This document shows positions 1 to 8,170 of a DNA stretch of 64,000 nucleotides, piece by piece. Source of the DNA: Bacteroidales bacterium (GTDB lineage: Bacteria > Bacteroidota > Bacteroidia > Bacteroidales > UBA932); contig JAFRSW010000002.1 of assembly GCA_017427385.1 (NCBI GenBank), positions 1 through 64,000 of the forward strand, written 5' to 3'. Within the stretch, counting starts at the first letter, position 1, and every line of letters starts with the position of its first letter. A program made the translations under genes and the position numbers. Below the pieces are notes generated by a model, which saw only the letters and a program-made list of their open reading frames with translations, was not told the DNA's origin and ran no database searches.

Positions 1-171
1 ATGGCCGAAATCCTGCCGGCGGCGTAAAAAAAGACAGGTGCGGGCAGGAAAATGGCCGAAATCCTGCCGGCGGCGTAAAAAAAGACAGGTGCGGGCAGGA
101 AAATGGCCGAAATCCTGCCGGCGGCGTAAAAAAAGACAGGTGCGGGCAGGAAAATGGCCGAAATCCTGCCC
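1..171. repeat. 51-bp tandem repeat, three full copies plus a partial fourth
   Basis: Units begin at 1, 52 and 103 and are identical by eye; a partial fourth copy begins at 154. Each unit boundary holds an inverted repeat, GGCAGGA then TCCTGCC with a 12-base loop (43-68, 94-119, 145-170; the last extends to 144-171). The array starts at the window edge, so its true left end is unknown. Closely related hairpins with the same 51-bp period occur at 55967-56045 in the opposite orientation. No gene is supported here. Function unknown. Confidence 0.9.
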
Positions 172-182
172 GTGGGGATCGG

Positions 183-266
183 GGAGGGGCTGGGGCGGGC
201 CGCGGAGAGCCGTGCAGAGGCTGGAGAGAGCCGTGCAAAATCTGGAGGGGCTGGGGTGGGCCGCGG
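183..266. repeat. short GC-rich direct repeats
   Basis: A 23-bp segment at 183-205 recurs at 244-266 with one mismatch, and a shorter GAGAGCCGTGCA segment occurs at 205-216 and 227-238. Together they form an imperfect nested duplication between the 51-bp array and the terminator of the M16 gene. No coding function is apparent. Confidence 0.6.
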
Positions 267-277
267 GGGGAAAGAAA

Positions 278-309
278 GAGAGGGTCGGCGCGCAAACGCC
301 GGCCCTCTC
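278..309 (-). terminator. rho-independent terminator of the M16 protease gene
   Basis: A 13-bp stem (278-290 with 297-309, one G-T wobble) and a 6-base loop lie 18 bases past the stop codon of the minus-strand protease gene. On that strand the stem is followed by a T-rich tract (TTTCTTT, 277-271). Confidence 0.75.
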
Positions 310-327
310 TTCTATCTGGCACTGCCG

Positions 328-3138
328 TTATTCAGCAGGCACCATCACATACTCGACCTTGTTGCCGGAGTTGATGATGGAGGCGGCGACGGCACGCACC
401 TTTTCGGGTGTCAGGGCGTTGACCGCGGCTTCATATTCAGCATCTTCATAGCCATATCCCTCGAGGACGTTGCGGATCTCACGCAGCCAGTACTGGTTGG
501 TGATTCGCCTTTCAGGGATATTCTTCTTAAGATTCAGAACAGCATTGTTAAATTCCTCCGAAGTAGGACCGCTGGTGATGAACTCGGAAAGCTGATACTT
601 GGCAACCTTCAGCAGGGTGTCGCAGAGCTCGGGCTTGCACTGGAACTGAACCATGAAGGTGGTACGGTCCTCAGGATACTTGTCCTGATAGCCCTGGGTG
701 TGTGCACCGTATGTTCCACCGATCTCCTCGCGGAGCGAAGTGGTGTAGCGCATATCCATCACGAAGGAAATGACATCGAGGGCTGCTTCGACCTCCTGGC
801 TGTAGGTAAGAGGAGCGTGGTAGTTCAGCAGGACGGTGCTCTTGGGAGTCTCCATCTTGCAAAGATCCACCTTCTCGACGATGCCCTTCACGGGAGCCGC
901 CTTGGGATCGACCCACTTGGGAGCCTTCTTGCCCTTGGGGATGGAGCCGATGTATTTCTCTACGAGCGGCTTGACAGTGTCCAGATCCACGTCGCCGACG
1001 ATAATCATCTCAAGACCGGCGGCATCTGCAAAGAGCTTGCGATAGTTCTTCTCTACAGTGGAGATGGAGGCATTTTCCAGAGTCTCCATATCGATCATCT
1101 TGCGGCGGGGATTGCCTCCGTAGAGGGTCTCTGTGTAGCCCTTGGACATCTTGAAGTCAGGGGTGTTTTCCAGGTTGGGAAGGATTCCCTTGAGTTGGTT
1201 GACGCCCACCATATATTCCTCCTCGTCGAAACGGGGCTGCACATACTGCAGATACATGAGCTGGAAGGCAGTCTCAAGATCCTTCTTTGTAGAAGTAGCG
1301 CTCACGCCATTGTAGAGCTCGTCCAGGATGGGATTCATGGAAACGTTCTTGCCGGAAAGCATCTTCACGGTCTGGGTGCCGGTGAAGCCTGCGATACCGC
1401 AGTTGCGCCTGAACATGGCGATGATGTTGTCGTCGAAAGAATCGAGATCCTCGACAGGGATCAGGCTGGTTCCACCCTGACGGGCGAGACGCATGATAAT
1501 CTGGTCTTTCTGGTATTCAGTAGGGAGTACATACACCTTGACACCGTTCTTGAGGGTCCAGACAGTGCTCTTGTAAGGGCCTTCGGCGGTCTTCTTGACG
1601 GGTGAGCCCTTGAGGGTTGCGGGATCGATGAACTCGCTGGCGACTTCCTCACCCTTGAGAGGCTGGATATCGGCGGCCTTCACCTTTGCAAGAACTTCGG
1701 AGATCTGCTCCTTGGTGGGGGTTGCGATACCATCCTTCTGAGGGCCGCTGTAGATGACCACAAGGTTCTCTTCGGTAAGGAGCTGCGCAGCCACCTGGTT
1801 CAGCACCATCACGTTAAGGCTGCCGAGAATCTGCTTGCCGATTTCGAGTTCGGTCTTGGGATCCATGTAGGTCTTGTTGTCGAAGAAATTGGAGAGCAGA
1901 GGGCGCACCAGCTGAGGGTTCTTGCGGGTGTCAGCCTTCTCTGCGGCAGTCTCGAGCATGGAAAGGATATTGGCCTTGGCACGGTCGAACTCGCCGGTCT
2001 GGAAGCCGAAGCGGCGCATGCGCTCGAGCTCGGTGTAGAAGGATTCGAATCCTCCGAGAAGGTTGTTTTCCTTCAGAGTGACATCTCCCATCACGGCATC
2101 GATTGCCTCGTAAATCAGGCTGCTGACATAGAAGCCGCCATTGAGATAAGGGGCGTCCGCCTTGGAGGTGATGTCGTTGAAGCGCTCGTCCATCATCTGG
2201 CTGATGAGCATCTTGATGTAGTCCTGCATCTCACCTACGATAGTGTTGTTGATGCTCTCGGGAGCGGCCTCGCTCTTCCAAACCATCTCGATGGAAGGAG
2301 TGGAAGTTTCAGGATCGGTAATCACGCCGATGACGGGCTCTTTGTTGGCAGGGAACGGGATCGCAGGCTTGGCCACAGGCTCCTTGGCGGGGATGACGCC
2401 GAAGATTTCCTTGATCTTGGCCTCGGTACGGTCGACATCCACATCACCCACGACCACCACAGCCTGATTGCCGGGATAATACCATGAATGATAGAAATTT
2501 ACGATGCTCTGGGGCTTGAATCCCATGATGCTCTCTTCCTGTCCGATGAGGGTGCAGGTGGAGTACTTGGTGTCGCCGAAGTAATAAGGAAGGGATGCTT
2601 CCAGGGTGCGCCACTGGGCGTTGCGGCGCTGGCGGCGCTCCTCGCGGATGACTCCGCGCTCGGCATCGATTTCCTTGGGATCGTTGGTGACGAAGTGTGC
2701 ATAGTCGCGCAGCACCATCAGGCAGCTGTCCAGCACGCTTTCACGCTCCACGGGGATGTTGTTGAGCATGTACTGGGTCTCTTCGAATCCGGTGGATGCG
2801 TTGATATTGCGGCCGAATTCGGCGCCTATGCTCTGCAGCCAGTTGAGAATGCCCTTTCCGGGGAAGTTCTCGGTGCCGTTGAAGCACATGTGCTCGAGGA
2901 AGTGGGCCAGACCGTCCTGATCCGGGGTTTCCAGGATAGCACCTGCGTTGGTGGCAAGATAGAGCTCCACGCGCTTGGCAGGAAGCTCGTTGTGACGGAT
3001 GTAATAAGTGAGGCCGTTATCGAGCTTACCTACCTTGACGGCAGGGTCGCCGGGCAACGGACGAAGCATGGGATTGTCCTGTGCGGACATGGCAATTGCA
3101 CTAACTGCGGCAATGACCAATAAAAACAACTTCTTCAT
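328..3138 (-). CDS. M16 family zinc metalloprotease (insulinase/pitrilysin type)
   Basis: Exported zinc endopeptidase of 936 residues, the usual size for Bacteroidota two-lobed M16 proteins. A signal peptide ending near SAQ (about residue 19) suggests a periplasmic location. The inverted zinc motif HFLEH is at residues 79-83, followed by the downstream glutamate-rich ERGVIREE segment. The C-terminal half repeats the fold without the zinc motif, as is normal for the inactive M16 lobe. It is transcribed alone from a TAnnTTTG promoter about 23 bp upstream and ends at a strong terminator. The family degrades peptides; the physiological substrate cannot be told from sequence. Confidence 0.93.
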   Translation of the reverse strand: MKKLFLLVIAAVSAIAMSAQDNPMLRPLPGDPAVKVGKLDNGLTYYIRHNELPAKRVELYLATNAGAILETPDQDGLAHFLEHMCFNGTENFPGKGILNWLQSIGAEFGRNINASTGFEETQYMLNNIPVERESVLDSCLMVLRDYAHFVTNDPKEIDAERGVIREERRQRRNAQWRTLEASLPYYFGDTKYSTCTLIGQEESIMGFKPQSIVNFYHSWYYPGNQAVVVVGDVDVDRTEAKIKEIFGVIPAKEPVAKPAIPFPANKEPVIGVITDPETSTPSIEMVWKSEAAPESINNTIVGEMQDYIKMLISQMMDERFNDITSKADAPYLNGGFYVSSLIYEAIDAVMGDVTLKENNLLGGFESFYTELERMRRFGFQTGEFDRAKANILSMLETAAEKADTRKNPQLVRPLLSNFFDNKTYMDPKTELEIGKQILGSLNVMVLNQVAAQLLTEENLVVIYSGPQKDGIATPTKEQISEVLAKVKAADIQPLKGEEVASEFIDPATLKGSPVKKTAEGPYKSTVWTLKNGVKVYVLPTEYQKDQIIMRLARQGGTSLIPVEDLDSFDDNIIAMFRRNCGIAGFTGTQTVKMLSGKNVSMNPILDELYNGVSATSTKKDLETAFQLMYLQYVQPRFDEEEYMVGVNQLKGILPNLENTPDFKMSKGYTETLYGGNPRRKMIDMETLENASISTVEKNYRKLFADAAGLEMIIVGDVDLDTVKPLVEKYIGSIPKGKKAPKWVDPKAAPVKGIVEKVDLCKMETPKSTVLLNYHAPLTYSQEVEAALDVISFVMDMRYTTSLREEIGGTYGAHTQGYQDKYPEDRTTFMVQFQCKPELCDTLLKVAKYQLSEFITSGPTSEEFNNAVLNLKKNIPERRITNQYWLREIRNVLEGYGYEDAEYEAAVNALTPEKVRAVAASIINSGNKVEYVMVPAE

Positions 3139-3160
3139 CTATTGAAAGGTTAATTTGTTG

Positions 3161-3189
3161 CAAATATATATAATTTTATTGAATTACAA
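3161..3189 (-). promoter_or_regulatory. Bacteroidota-type promoter of the M16 gene
   Basis: On the minus strand, TTG (3189-3187), 18 bp, then TATATTTG (3168-3161), matching the Bacteroidota -33/-7 consensus. It lies just upstream of the ATG at 3138. Confidence 0.7.
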
Positions 3190-3217
3190 TATATTTTTCT
3201 AAAATTTTAACAATTAT

Positions 3218-4033
3218 TTATTGTTTGTTCCCAAACATGCTCTCAATCTCCTTCGCCACAGGCAGCAACTGCTGCAGCGATTCCACCTCCAGCCTGCGGC
3301 CGATAACACTCCCCTCCGGCGCCACCATATACATCCTTGGAGTGGAAATCACGCCATAAAGGCGAAGGTAATCGCTATCTACGGAAGGATCCCAGCAGTG
3401 GACGATCTTCAGGTTCCGGTTAGCCACTTTGAAACGCCTGCGTAATTCGCGCCAGTCCTTGCGGGACTGCCCGGAGTAGAACGCCACCAGCGTAACCGGG
3501 AAATCTACCGACTGCTCCAGCACGGATGGCAGCACCTTCGCCTCCACCCTGCACTTGCTGCAGGCGGTATCGTAGAACCAGAGGATGGTCGTTCCGCCCT
3601 TCGCAGGAACCTTTATCCGCCCGCCACAGGGTTTCCGGGCGGAAAGCACGGGTGCATCCATCCCCAGAAGGGTATTCCGGTTCATGTTGCAGAACATCTC
3701 CGCATCCAGTTTCTCGAACTCGCCGGGGAAACTCATCTTGCCGGAGGCGAACCACTTGTCGAACACGTAGATAGCCACCGCCTCGTCTCCCATCACGGGA
3801 GCTTCCCGGTAGTAATTGAAAAGGCTGACCGCGATCTGCCGGCGCATGAGAGAATCCCTCACAGAGCCAATCAGGAAGTCACATTCCCCCTGCTTGGTTT
3901 CAACACTCTCGGGCTGGATCGCTTCGACGTACTTTAGCACCAGACTGTCCAACAGCGCACCGGTAGGGACCTGCTGGGCATGAAGTCCGAGCCCGCAGAA
4001 CAACGCAAGGATTATGATGGCCGCGCGTTTCAT
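3218..4033 (-). CDS. exported thioredoxin-like (TlpA-type) protein
   Basis: Protein of 271 residues with a signal peptide (cleavage near HAQ, residue 20), an alpha-helical N-terminal half and a C-terminal thioredoxin-like domain. The redox motif CSKC is at residues 158-161 and the expected cis-proline follows in STPRMY. This resembles Bacteroidota periplasmic TlpA/DUF5106-type disulfide reductases. Its ATG overlaps the coaD stop codon by 4 bases, so it is the last gene of the lon-ung-coaD run. The partner protein is unknown. A thiol-disulfide role is inferred from the CxxC motif. Confidence 0.8.
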   Translation of the reverse strand: MKRAAIIILALFCGLGLHAQQVPTGALLDSLVLKYVEAIQPESVETKQGECDFLIGSVRDSLMRRQIAVSLFNYYREAPVMGDEAVAIYVFDKWFASGKMSFPGEFEKLDAEMFCNMNRNTLLGMDAPVLSARKPCGGRIKVPAKGGTTILWFYDTACSKCRVEAKVLPSVLEQSVDFPVTLVAFYSGQSRKDWRELRRRFKVANRNLKIVHCWDPSVDSDYLRLYGVISTPRMYMVAPEGSVIGRRLEVESLQQLLPVAKEIESMFGNKQ

Positions 4034-4500
4034 CTGACCTTGGGCAGGGTGACACCGTCGGGCATGAACAGGCTCGTGTCGCCGTTGTGACGGAGGATAT
4101 CCCGCACCGCGGAAGAAGAGATGTGCGCGAACTCCTGCGCGGTAGGGATGATGATGGTCTCGATCTCCGGGGCGAGGCGGCGGTTTGCATCCGCTATGCT
4201 GCGCTCATTCTCGAAATCCAGCATGTTGCGCACGCCGCGCACGATGTGATGGATACCAAGTTCCCGGCAGATATCGATGGTGAGGCCGTCGTAATTCACG
4301 ATACGCACGCCTTTCATGCCTGCGGTGGCCTGGCGGATGATGTCTATCTTCTGCTCTGTGGAGAAGAATCCGCTCTTATCCTGGTTTATACCAATTGCCA
4401 CCACGACTTCGTCGAACATCGTGAGCGCGCGCGTGAGGATATTTAGGTGTCCCTCGGTAAACGGATCGAAGGACCCCGGAAACAATGCTACAGTTGCCAA
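4030..4500 (-). CDS. coaD: phosphopantetheine adenylyltransferase
   Basis: Transfers AMP from ATP to 4'-phosphopantetheine, the fourth step of coenzyme A synthesis, in the cytosol. The 156-residue length is normal. The nucleotidyltransferase signature GSFDPFTEGH is at residues 9-18, and the family motifs RGVRN and ISSSAVRDI follow. The start overlaps the end of ung by 13 bases, and the 3' end overlaps the thioredoxin-like gene by 4 bases, so it is translated within a tightly packed operon. Confidence 0.97.
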   Translation of the reverse strand: MATVALFPGSFDPFTEGHLNILTRALTMFDEVVVAIGINQDKSGFFSTEQKIDIIRQATAGMKGVRIVNYDGLTIDICRELGIHHIVRGVRNMLDFENERSIADANRRLAPEIETIIIPTAQEFAHISSSAVRDILRHNGDTSLFMPDGVTLPKVR

Positions 4501-5156
4501 TTTATTGGAGTTTTATGTTCGTTGATCAATATTTCGTTGGTGCGGGAGAAATGCCTGCACCCGAAGAATGCACCGCCTGCCAGCGGGCTGGGATGAGCCG
4601 CCTCCAGCACAAAGTGGCGGGAGGTGTCGATAAGGTCTTTCTTGTTGCGGGCGAATCCTCCCCAAAGAAGGAAGACCACTCCCTCGCAATTATCTGATAT
4701 ATATTTGATTACAGCATCGGTAAAGGTTTCCCATCCCTTCCCCCGGTGCGATGCCGCAGCACCCGCCTGAACGGTGAGGATGGCGTTCAGCAGAAGCACC
4801 CCCTGCTCCGCCCATGGCGTAAGGTCCGGACTTCCGCTCATGCGTATGCCGAGGTCGTTTTCTATCTCCTTGAAGATGTTCTTCAGCGAAGGAGGCGCGG
4901 GTACTCCGGCCGGAACCGAGAAAGACAGGCCCATGGCCTGCTCGGGATTATGATAGGGATCCTGCCCCAGGATCACCACCTTCACCTTATCGACCGGGGT
5001 GAGCTCGAAGGCCCGGAAAATCTGCCCTCCGGGCGGATAGATCAGCTTCCCGGCCGCCTTCTCGCCATGCAGATAAGAGACAAGCCCCGCAAAGTAGGGT
5101 TTGTCGAACTCACTCTGCAAGGCCTGTTTCCAGGATTCTTCTATGCGGACTTCCAT
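4488..5156 (-). CDS. ung: uracil-DNA glycosylase
   Basis: Family 1 UDG that removes uracil from DNA to start base excision repair. It is 222 residues long. The catalytic water-activating motif GQDPYH is at residues 64-69 (Asp66), and the DNA-intercalating HPSPLAG loop is near residue 193. The ATG overlaps the lon stop codon in a TGATG arrangement, indicating translational coupling. Confidence 0.97.
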   Translation of the reverse strand: MEVRIEESWKQALQSEFDKPYFAGLVSYLHGEKAAGKLIYPPGGQIFRAFELTPVDKVKVVILGQDPYHNPEQAMGLSFSVPAGVPAPPSLKNIFKEIENDLGIRMSGSPDLTPWAEQGVLLLNAILTVQAGAAASHRGKGWETFTDAVIKYISDNCEGVVFLLWGGFARNKKDLIDTSRHFVLEAAHPSPLAGGAFFGCRHFSRTNEILINEHKTPINWQL

Positions 5157-7552
5157 CAGAAAACGAGGTCTATTACATCCTGAATGTTCTTCACGTAGTG
5201 GAAGGTAAGGCCCTTCACATAGATTTCCTTGATATCCTCGATGTCCTTTCGGTTCTCTTCGGACAGCAGTATGGTGGTCACTCCGGCCCTCTTGGCCGCG
5301 AGTATCTTCTCTTTGATGCCCCCTACCGGCAGCACGCGGCCGCGCAGCGTCATCTCTCCCGTCATCGCTATGCCCTTCTTGATCCCCTGGCCGCGCAGGG
5401 CAGAAATCATGGAGGTTACCATGGTGATGCCGGCGGACGGTCCGTCCTTGGGCACTGCACCCTCAGGCACGTGCACGTGGAGATCCTTCTCGGCGAAGGC
5501 CTTGGAATCCATGCCGGCGAGTTCCGGATGGGCCTTTATATACTGGTAGGCGATGGTGGCGGATTCCTTCATCACGTCTCCCAGGCTGCCGGTCATGGTG
5601 AGCACGCCCTTGCCGCCCGAGACGGAACTTTCGATGAAGAGGATCTCCCCTCCCATCTGGGTCCAGGCCAGGCCGGTGACGATTCCGGGGCCTTCGTTGC
5701 CCTTCTGCATATCGTGGAAGGCGGTGGGCAGGCCCAGATACTCCTTCAGGTGTTCCTTCTTGATGGTGTCCGGATGCTCCTGCTCGAGAGCTATCTTCTT
5801 GGCCGTCACGCGGGCGATCTTGGCAATCTGCTTCTCGAGGCCGCGGACGCCGGATTCGTGGGTATATTCGTCGATGATAGCGCGCAGGGCGGCCGTATCT
5901 ATCTTGAGCTGGTCTTTCTTCAGGCCGTGCTCCACCAGCTGCTTGGGCAGCAGGAAGTGCTTGGCAATCTGCATCTTCTCTTCGGCGAGGTAGCCGGTGA
6001 CGTTGATCACCTCCATGCGGTCCAGCAGGGCCGGCTGCACCGGCGAAATGGTGTTGGCGGTGGTGATGAAGAGCACCTTGGAGAGGTCGTAATCGAGGTC
6101 CAGATAGTTATCGTGGAAGGTGGTGTTCTGCTCGGGATCGAGCGCCTCCAACAATGCGGACGAAGGGTCGCCCTTGAAGTCGGAGGCGAGCTTGTCGATC
6201 TCGTCGAGCACTATCACGGGGTTGGAGGTGCCGGCACGGGCGATGCCGTTCAGGATCCTGCCCGGAAGGGCTCCCACGTAGGTCTTGCGGTGGCCGCGGA
6301 TCTCCGCCTCGTCGTGCATGCCGCCGAGGGAGATGCGCACGTACTTGCGCCCCAGTGCCTTTGCGATGCTCTTGCCGAGGCTGGTCTTACCGACTCCGGG
6401 AGGGCCGTAGAGGCAGAGGATGGGGGACTTCATGTTTCCCTTAAGTTTAAGCACCGCGAGGTATTCTATGATGCGGTCTTTCACCGTATCGAGGCCGTAA
6501 TGGTCGTCGTCCAGCACCTTCTGCGCGTGCTTCAGGTCCAGATTGTCCACGCTGGTCTCGTTCCAGGGCAGGTTCAGCATGAAGTCCAGATAGTTGTACT
6601 GTATGCTGTAGTCCGGGGAATTGGTGTTATAGCGGGAAAGCTTGTTCAGTTCCTTCTCGAAGGTCTCCCCTATCTCCTTGGGCCAGTCCTTCTTCTCGGC
6701 GCGGGCCTTGAGGGCGTCCAGATCCTCCCCTTCATCCATTCCAAGCTCCTCCTGGATGGTGCGGAGCTGGCTGTTGAGGTAGTACTCGCGCTGCTGCTGG
6801 TCGATCTCGGACTTCACCTTCTGGTTGATGTCCTGCTTGATCTTGGTGAGCTCCAGCTGCATGTTCAGCATGGAAAGGAGCTTCATCGCGCGCACCTTGA
6901 CGTCGTCGTACTGGAGGAGGTCCATCTTGTCGGAGAAGTCGTCCACCTCGACGGTAGTGGCTATGAAGTTCACCAGGAACTGGAAGTTGTCGATGTTGCG
7001 GATGGCGGATATGGCCTCGCGCGATGCCATGGAAGTGTTGCGTATGATGTGCCCGGCCTGCTCTTTGAGCGAGTCGGCGATGGCTTTCAGCGAGGTGAGG
7101 TCCCCTTCCGGGAGATAATCGTCGAGGTAGTGCACGCGGCCCGTAAGGTAGGGGTCGTAGCTGATGATGGAATCCAGCGACAGGCGCTTGAATCCCTGCA
7201 GGATGGCCGTGATGGTGCCATCCGGCATCTCCAGGCTCTTGATTATCTTGGCTACGGTGCCATACTGGAAAAGGTCCGCTTCGGAGGGTTCCTCCACGGT
7301 TACGTCAGTCTGGGGAACGCATGCGATGAACATGTCGCGCTCTTCCGCATCCTTTATCAATTTGATGGACTTGTCCCTGCCGATGGTGACAGGGAAGATA
7401 GTGCCCGGGAACAGCACTGCGTTGCGCAGCGCAAGCACGGGCAGGATATCGGGAAGGGTGGATTCATCTATCTTCTGCAAGCCGTCTCCTTGCATCACAG
7501 GGATGATACTCACCTCTGCACCCACGGGGAATGTATATTCTTTTTCGTTCAT
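5156..7552 (-). CDS. lon: ATP-dependent endopeptidase Lon
   Basis: Cytosolic AAA+ serine protease for damaged and regulatory proteins, 798 residues (normal). It has an N-terminal LON substrate-binding domain (about 30-230), a coiled helical region, an AAA+ module with Walker [13 protein letters not shown], and a C-terminal protease domain with the catalytic serine in PKDGPSAG and the downstream lysine region. It is the first gene of lon-ung-coaD-thioredoxin-like. Its promoter lies in a short divergent region shared with HU and is bracketed by an inverted repeat (see 7565-7626), which fits stress control by an unidentified regulator. Confidence 0.98.
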   Translation of the reverse strand: MNEKEYTFPVGAEVSIIPVMQGDGLQKIDESTLPDILPVLALRNAVLFPGTIFPVTIGRDKSIKLIKDAEERDMFIACVPQTDVTVEEPSEADLFQYGTVAKIIKSLEMPDGTITAILQGFKRLSLDSIISYDPYLTGRVHYLDDYLPEGDLTSLKAIADSLKEQAGHIIRNTSMASREAISAIRNIDNFQFLVNFIATTVEVDDFSDKMDLLQYDDVKVRAMKLLSMLNMQLELTKIKQDINQKVKSEIDQQQREYYLNSQLRTIQEELGMDEGEDLDALKARAEKKDWPKEIGETFEKELNKLSRYNTNSPDYSIQYNYLDFMLNLPWNETSVDNLDLKHAQKVLDDDHYGLDTVKDRIIEYLAVLKLKGNMKSPILCLYGPPGVGKTSLGKSIAKALGRKYVRISLGGMHDEAEIRGHRKTYVGALPGRILNGIARAGTSNPVIVLDEIDKLASDFKGDPSSALLEALDPEQNTTFHDNYLDLDYDLSKVLFITTANTISPVQPALLDRMEVINVTGYLAEEKMQIAKHFLLPKQLVEHGLKKDQLKIDTAALRAIIDEYTHESGVRGLEKQIAKIARVTAKKIALEQEHPDTIKKEHLKEYLGLPTAFHDMQKGNEGPGIVTGLAWTQMGGEILFIESSVSGGKGVLTMTGSLGDVMKESATIAYQYIKAHPELAGMDSKAFAEKDLHVHVPEGAVPKDGPSAGITMVTSMISALRGQGIKKGIAMTGEMTLRGRVLPVGGIKEKILAAKRAGVTTILLSEENRKDIEDIKEIYVKGLTFHYVKNIQDVIDLVF

Positions 7553-7564
7553 ATATTGTCAAAA

Positions 7565-7626
7565 TGTCAGTGGCGGAGCACAATACTCCCCCGATACAAA
7601 TATAGTCAATCTCCGTGCCACTGACA
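7565..7626. promoter_or_regulatory. inverted repeat TGTCAGTGGC / GCCACTGACA around the lon promoter
   Basis: Ten-base perfect inverted arms (7565-7574 and 7617-7626), each extended by a further GGAG/CTCC match, enclose the -7 box of the minus-strand lon promoter. The outer arm overlaps its -33 region. A second TGTCA precedes the left arm. This could be a binding site for a dimeric regulator or a hairpin in the lon leader. The regulator is not identifiable here. Confidence 0.5.
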
Positions 7627-7629
7627 AAA
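7597..7629 (-). promoter_or_regulatory. promoter of lon
   Basis: Minus strand: TTTTG about 7629-7625, 20 bp, then TATATTTG (7604-7597). Good match to the Bacteroidota consensus, about 45 bp upstream of the lon ATG. Confidence 0.75.
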
Positions 7630-7642
7630 AACACACTTAGGA

Positions 7643-7674
7643 TTTTGATTATTAAAAAATTAACTCTATTTTTG
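7643..7674 (+). promoter_or_regulatory. promoter of the HU gene
   Basis: TTTTG at 7643-7647, 19 bp, then TATTTTTG at 7667-7674. This leaves a leader of about 35 bases before the HU start at 7717. Confidence 0.75.
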
Positions 7675-7716
7675 CAAACCCAAAAAGGGACTTAAACCAG
7701 ATTTACTACTACTATT

Positions 7717-7992
7717 ATGACTAAAGCAGACATTGTTAACGAGATCGCCAAGAATACTGGCCTCGAGAAAATTCAGGTTCAGGTTGTCGTTGAAGAATTC
7801 ATGGCAGCCGTCAAAGGTTCAATTGCAAAGGGTAAGCCCGTCTATCTTCGTGGCTTCGGCAGTTTCATTGTGAAGCACCGCGCACAGAAAGCAGCCCGCA
7901 ACATCACCAAGAAGACCACCATCAACATCCCCGCACACGATGTTCCGGCCTTCAAACCTGCAAAAGTCTTTGTCGCTGCTCTCCAGAAATAA
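7717..7992 (+). CDS. HU family DNA-binding protein
   Basis: Nucleoid protein of 91 residues in the bacterial HU/IHF fold: an N-terminal two-helix dimerisation body (MTKADIVNEIAKNTGL) followed by the GFGSF turn and the DNA-binding arm. It has its own strong promoter and is followed after 19 bases by a tiny ribosomal-type gene, probably on the same transcript. HU versus IHF subunit identity cannot be decided, so no symbol is given. Confidence 0.95.
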   Translation: MTKADIVNEIAKNTGLEKIQVQVVVEEFMAAVKGSIAKGKPVYLRGFGSFIVKHRAQKAARNITKKTTINIPAHDVPAFKPAKVFVAALQK

Positions 7993-8011
7993 TTTTTTAA
8001 AGAACTAGTAT

Positions 8012-8101
8012 ATGCCTAGCGGAAAGAAGAGAAAAAGACATAAAATGGCTACGCACAAGCGTAAAAAGCGCTTGCGCCTCAACAGACACAAGAAGAAATA
8101 G
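8012..8101 (+). CDS. 29-residue basic ribosomal-type protein (AURKAIP1/COX24 domain, bS22/mS38-like)
   Basis: Very short gene, ATG at 8012 and TAG at 8099-8101. The product is 29 residues, almost entirely Lys, Arg and His (PSGKKRKRHKMATHKRKKR in the first two thirds). This matches the small Bacteroidota proteins assigned to the AURKAIP1/COX24 domain family, whose relatives are the mitochondrial small-subunit protein mS38 and actinobacterial bS22. A ribosomal small-subunit location is inferred from the family. It lies 19 bases after HU and before a hairpin, suggesting an HU cotranscript. Most automatic gene callers would miss it. Confidence 0.85.
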   Translation: MPSGKKRKRHKMATHKRKKRLRLNRHKKK

Positions 8102-8104
8102 TCG

Positions 8105-8145
8105 ATAGAGGCTCGTACGGGGGATCCGACGGGCCTCTATTCTTT
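8105..8145 (+). terminator. putative terminator after the HU / bS22-like genes
   Basis: An 8-bp stem (ATAGAGGC 8105-8112 with GCCTCTAT 8133-8140) with a 20-base loop that can partly pair, followed by TTCTTT. It sits 3 bases after the small gene and 30 bases before the RNase G gene; it may terminate or attenuate. Confidence 0.5.
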
Positions 8146-8170
8146 AAAAGTACCAATCATTTTTCCACAA

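Noticed and set aside
1-153. Repeated mini-gene (MAEILPAA followed by stop) in each 51-bp unit
   Set aside because: The 8-codon frames follow from the repeat sequence. The AGGA before the ATG belongs to the hairpin stem, and there is no supporting promoter or conserved peptide.
1-171. CRISPR array
   Set aside because: The whole 51-bp unit repeats, so there are no unique spacers, and no cas genes are nearby.
154-1605. Long plus-strand open frame of 483 codons
   Set aside because: It is antisense to the well-supported M16 protease; its composition is explained by the codon bias of the opposite strand.
5198-7624. Long plus-strand open frame of 808 codons
   Set aside because: It lies fully opposite lon and has no recognisable domains; it is a shadow of the codon usage of the real gene.
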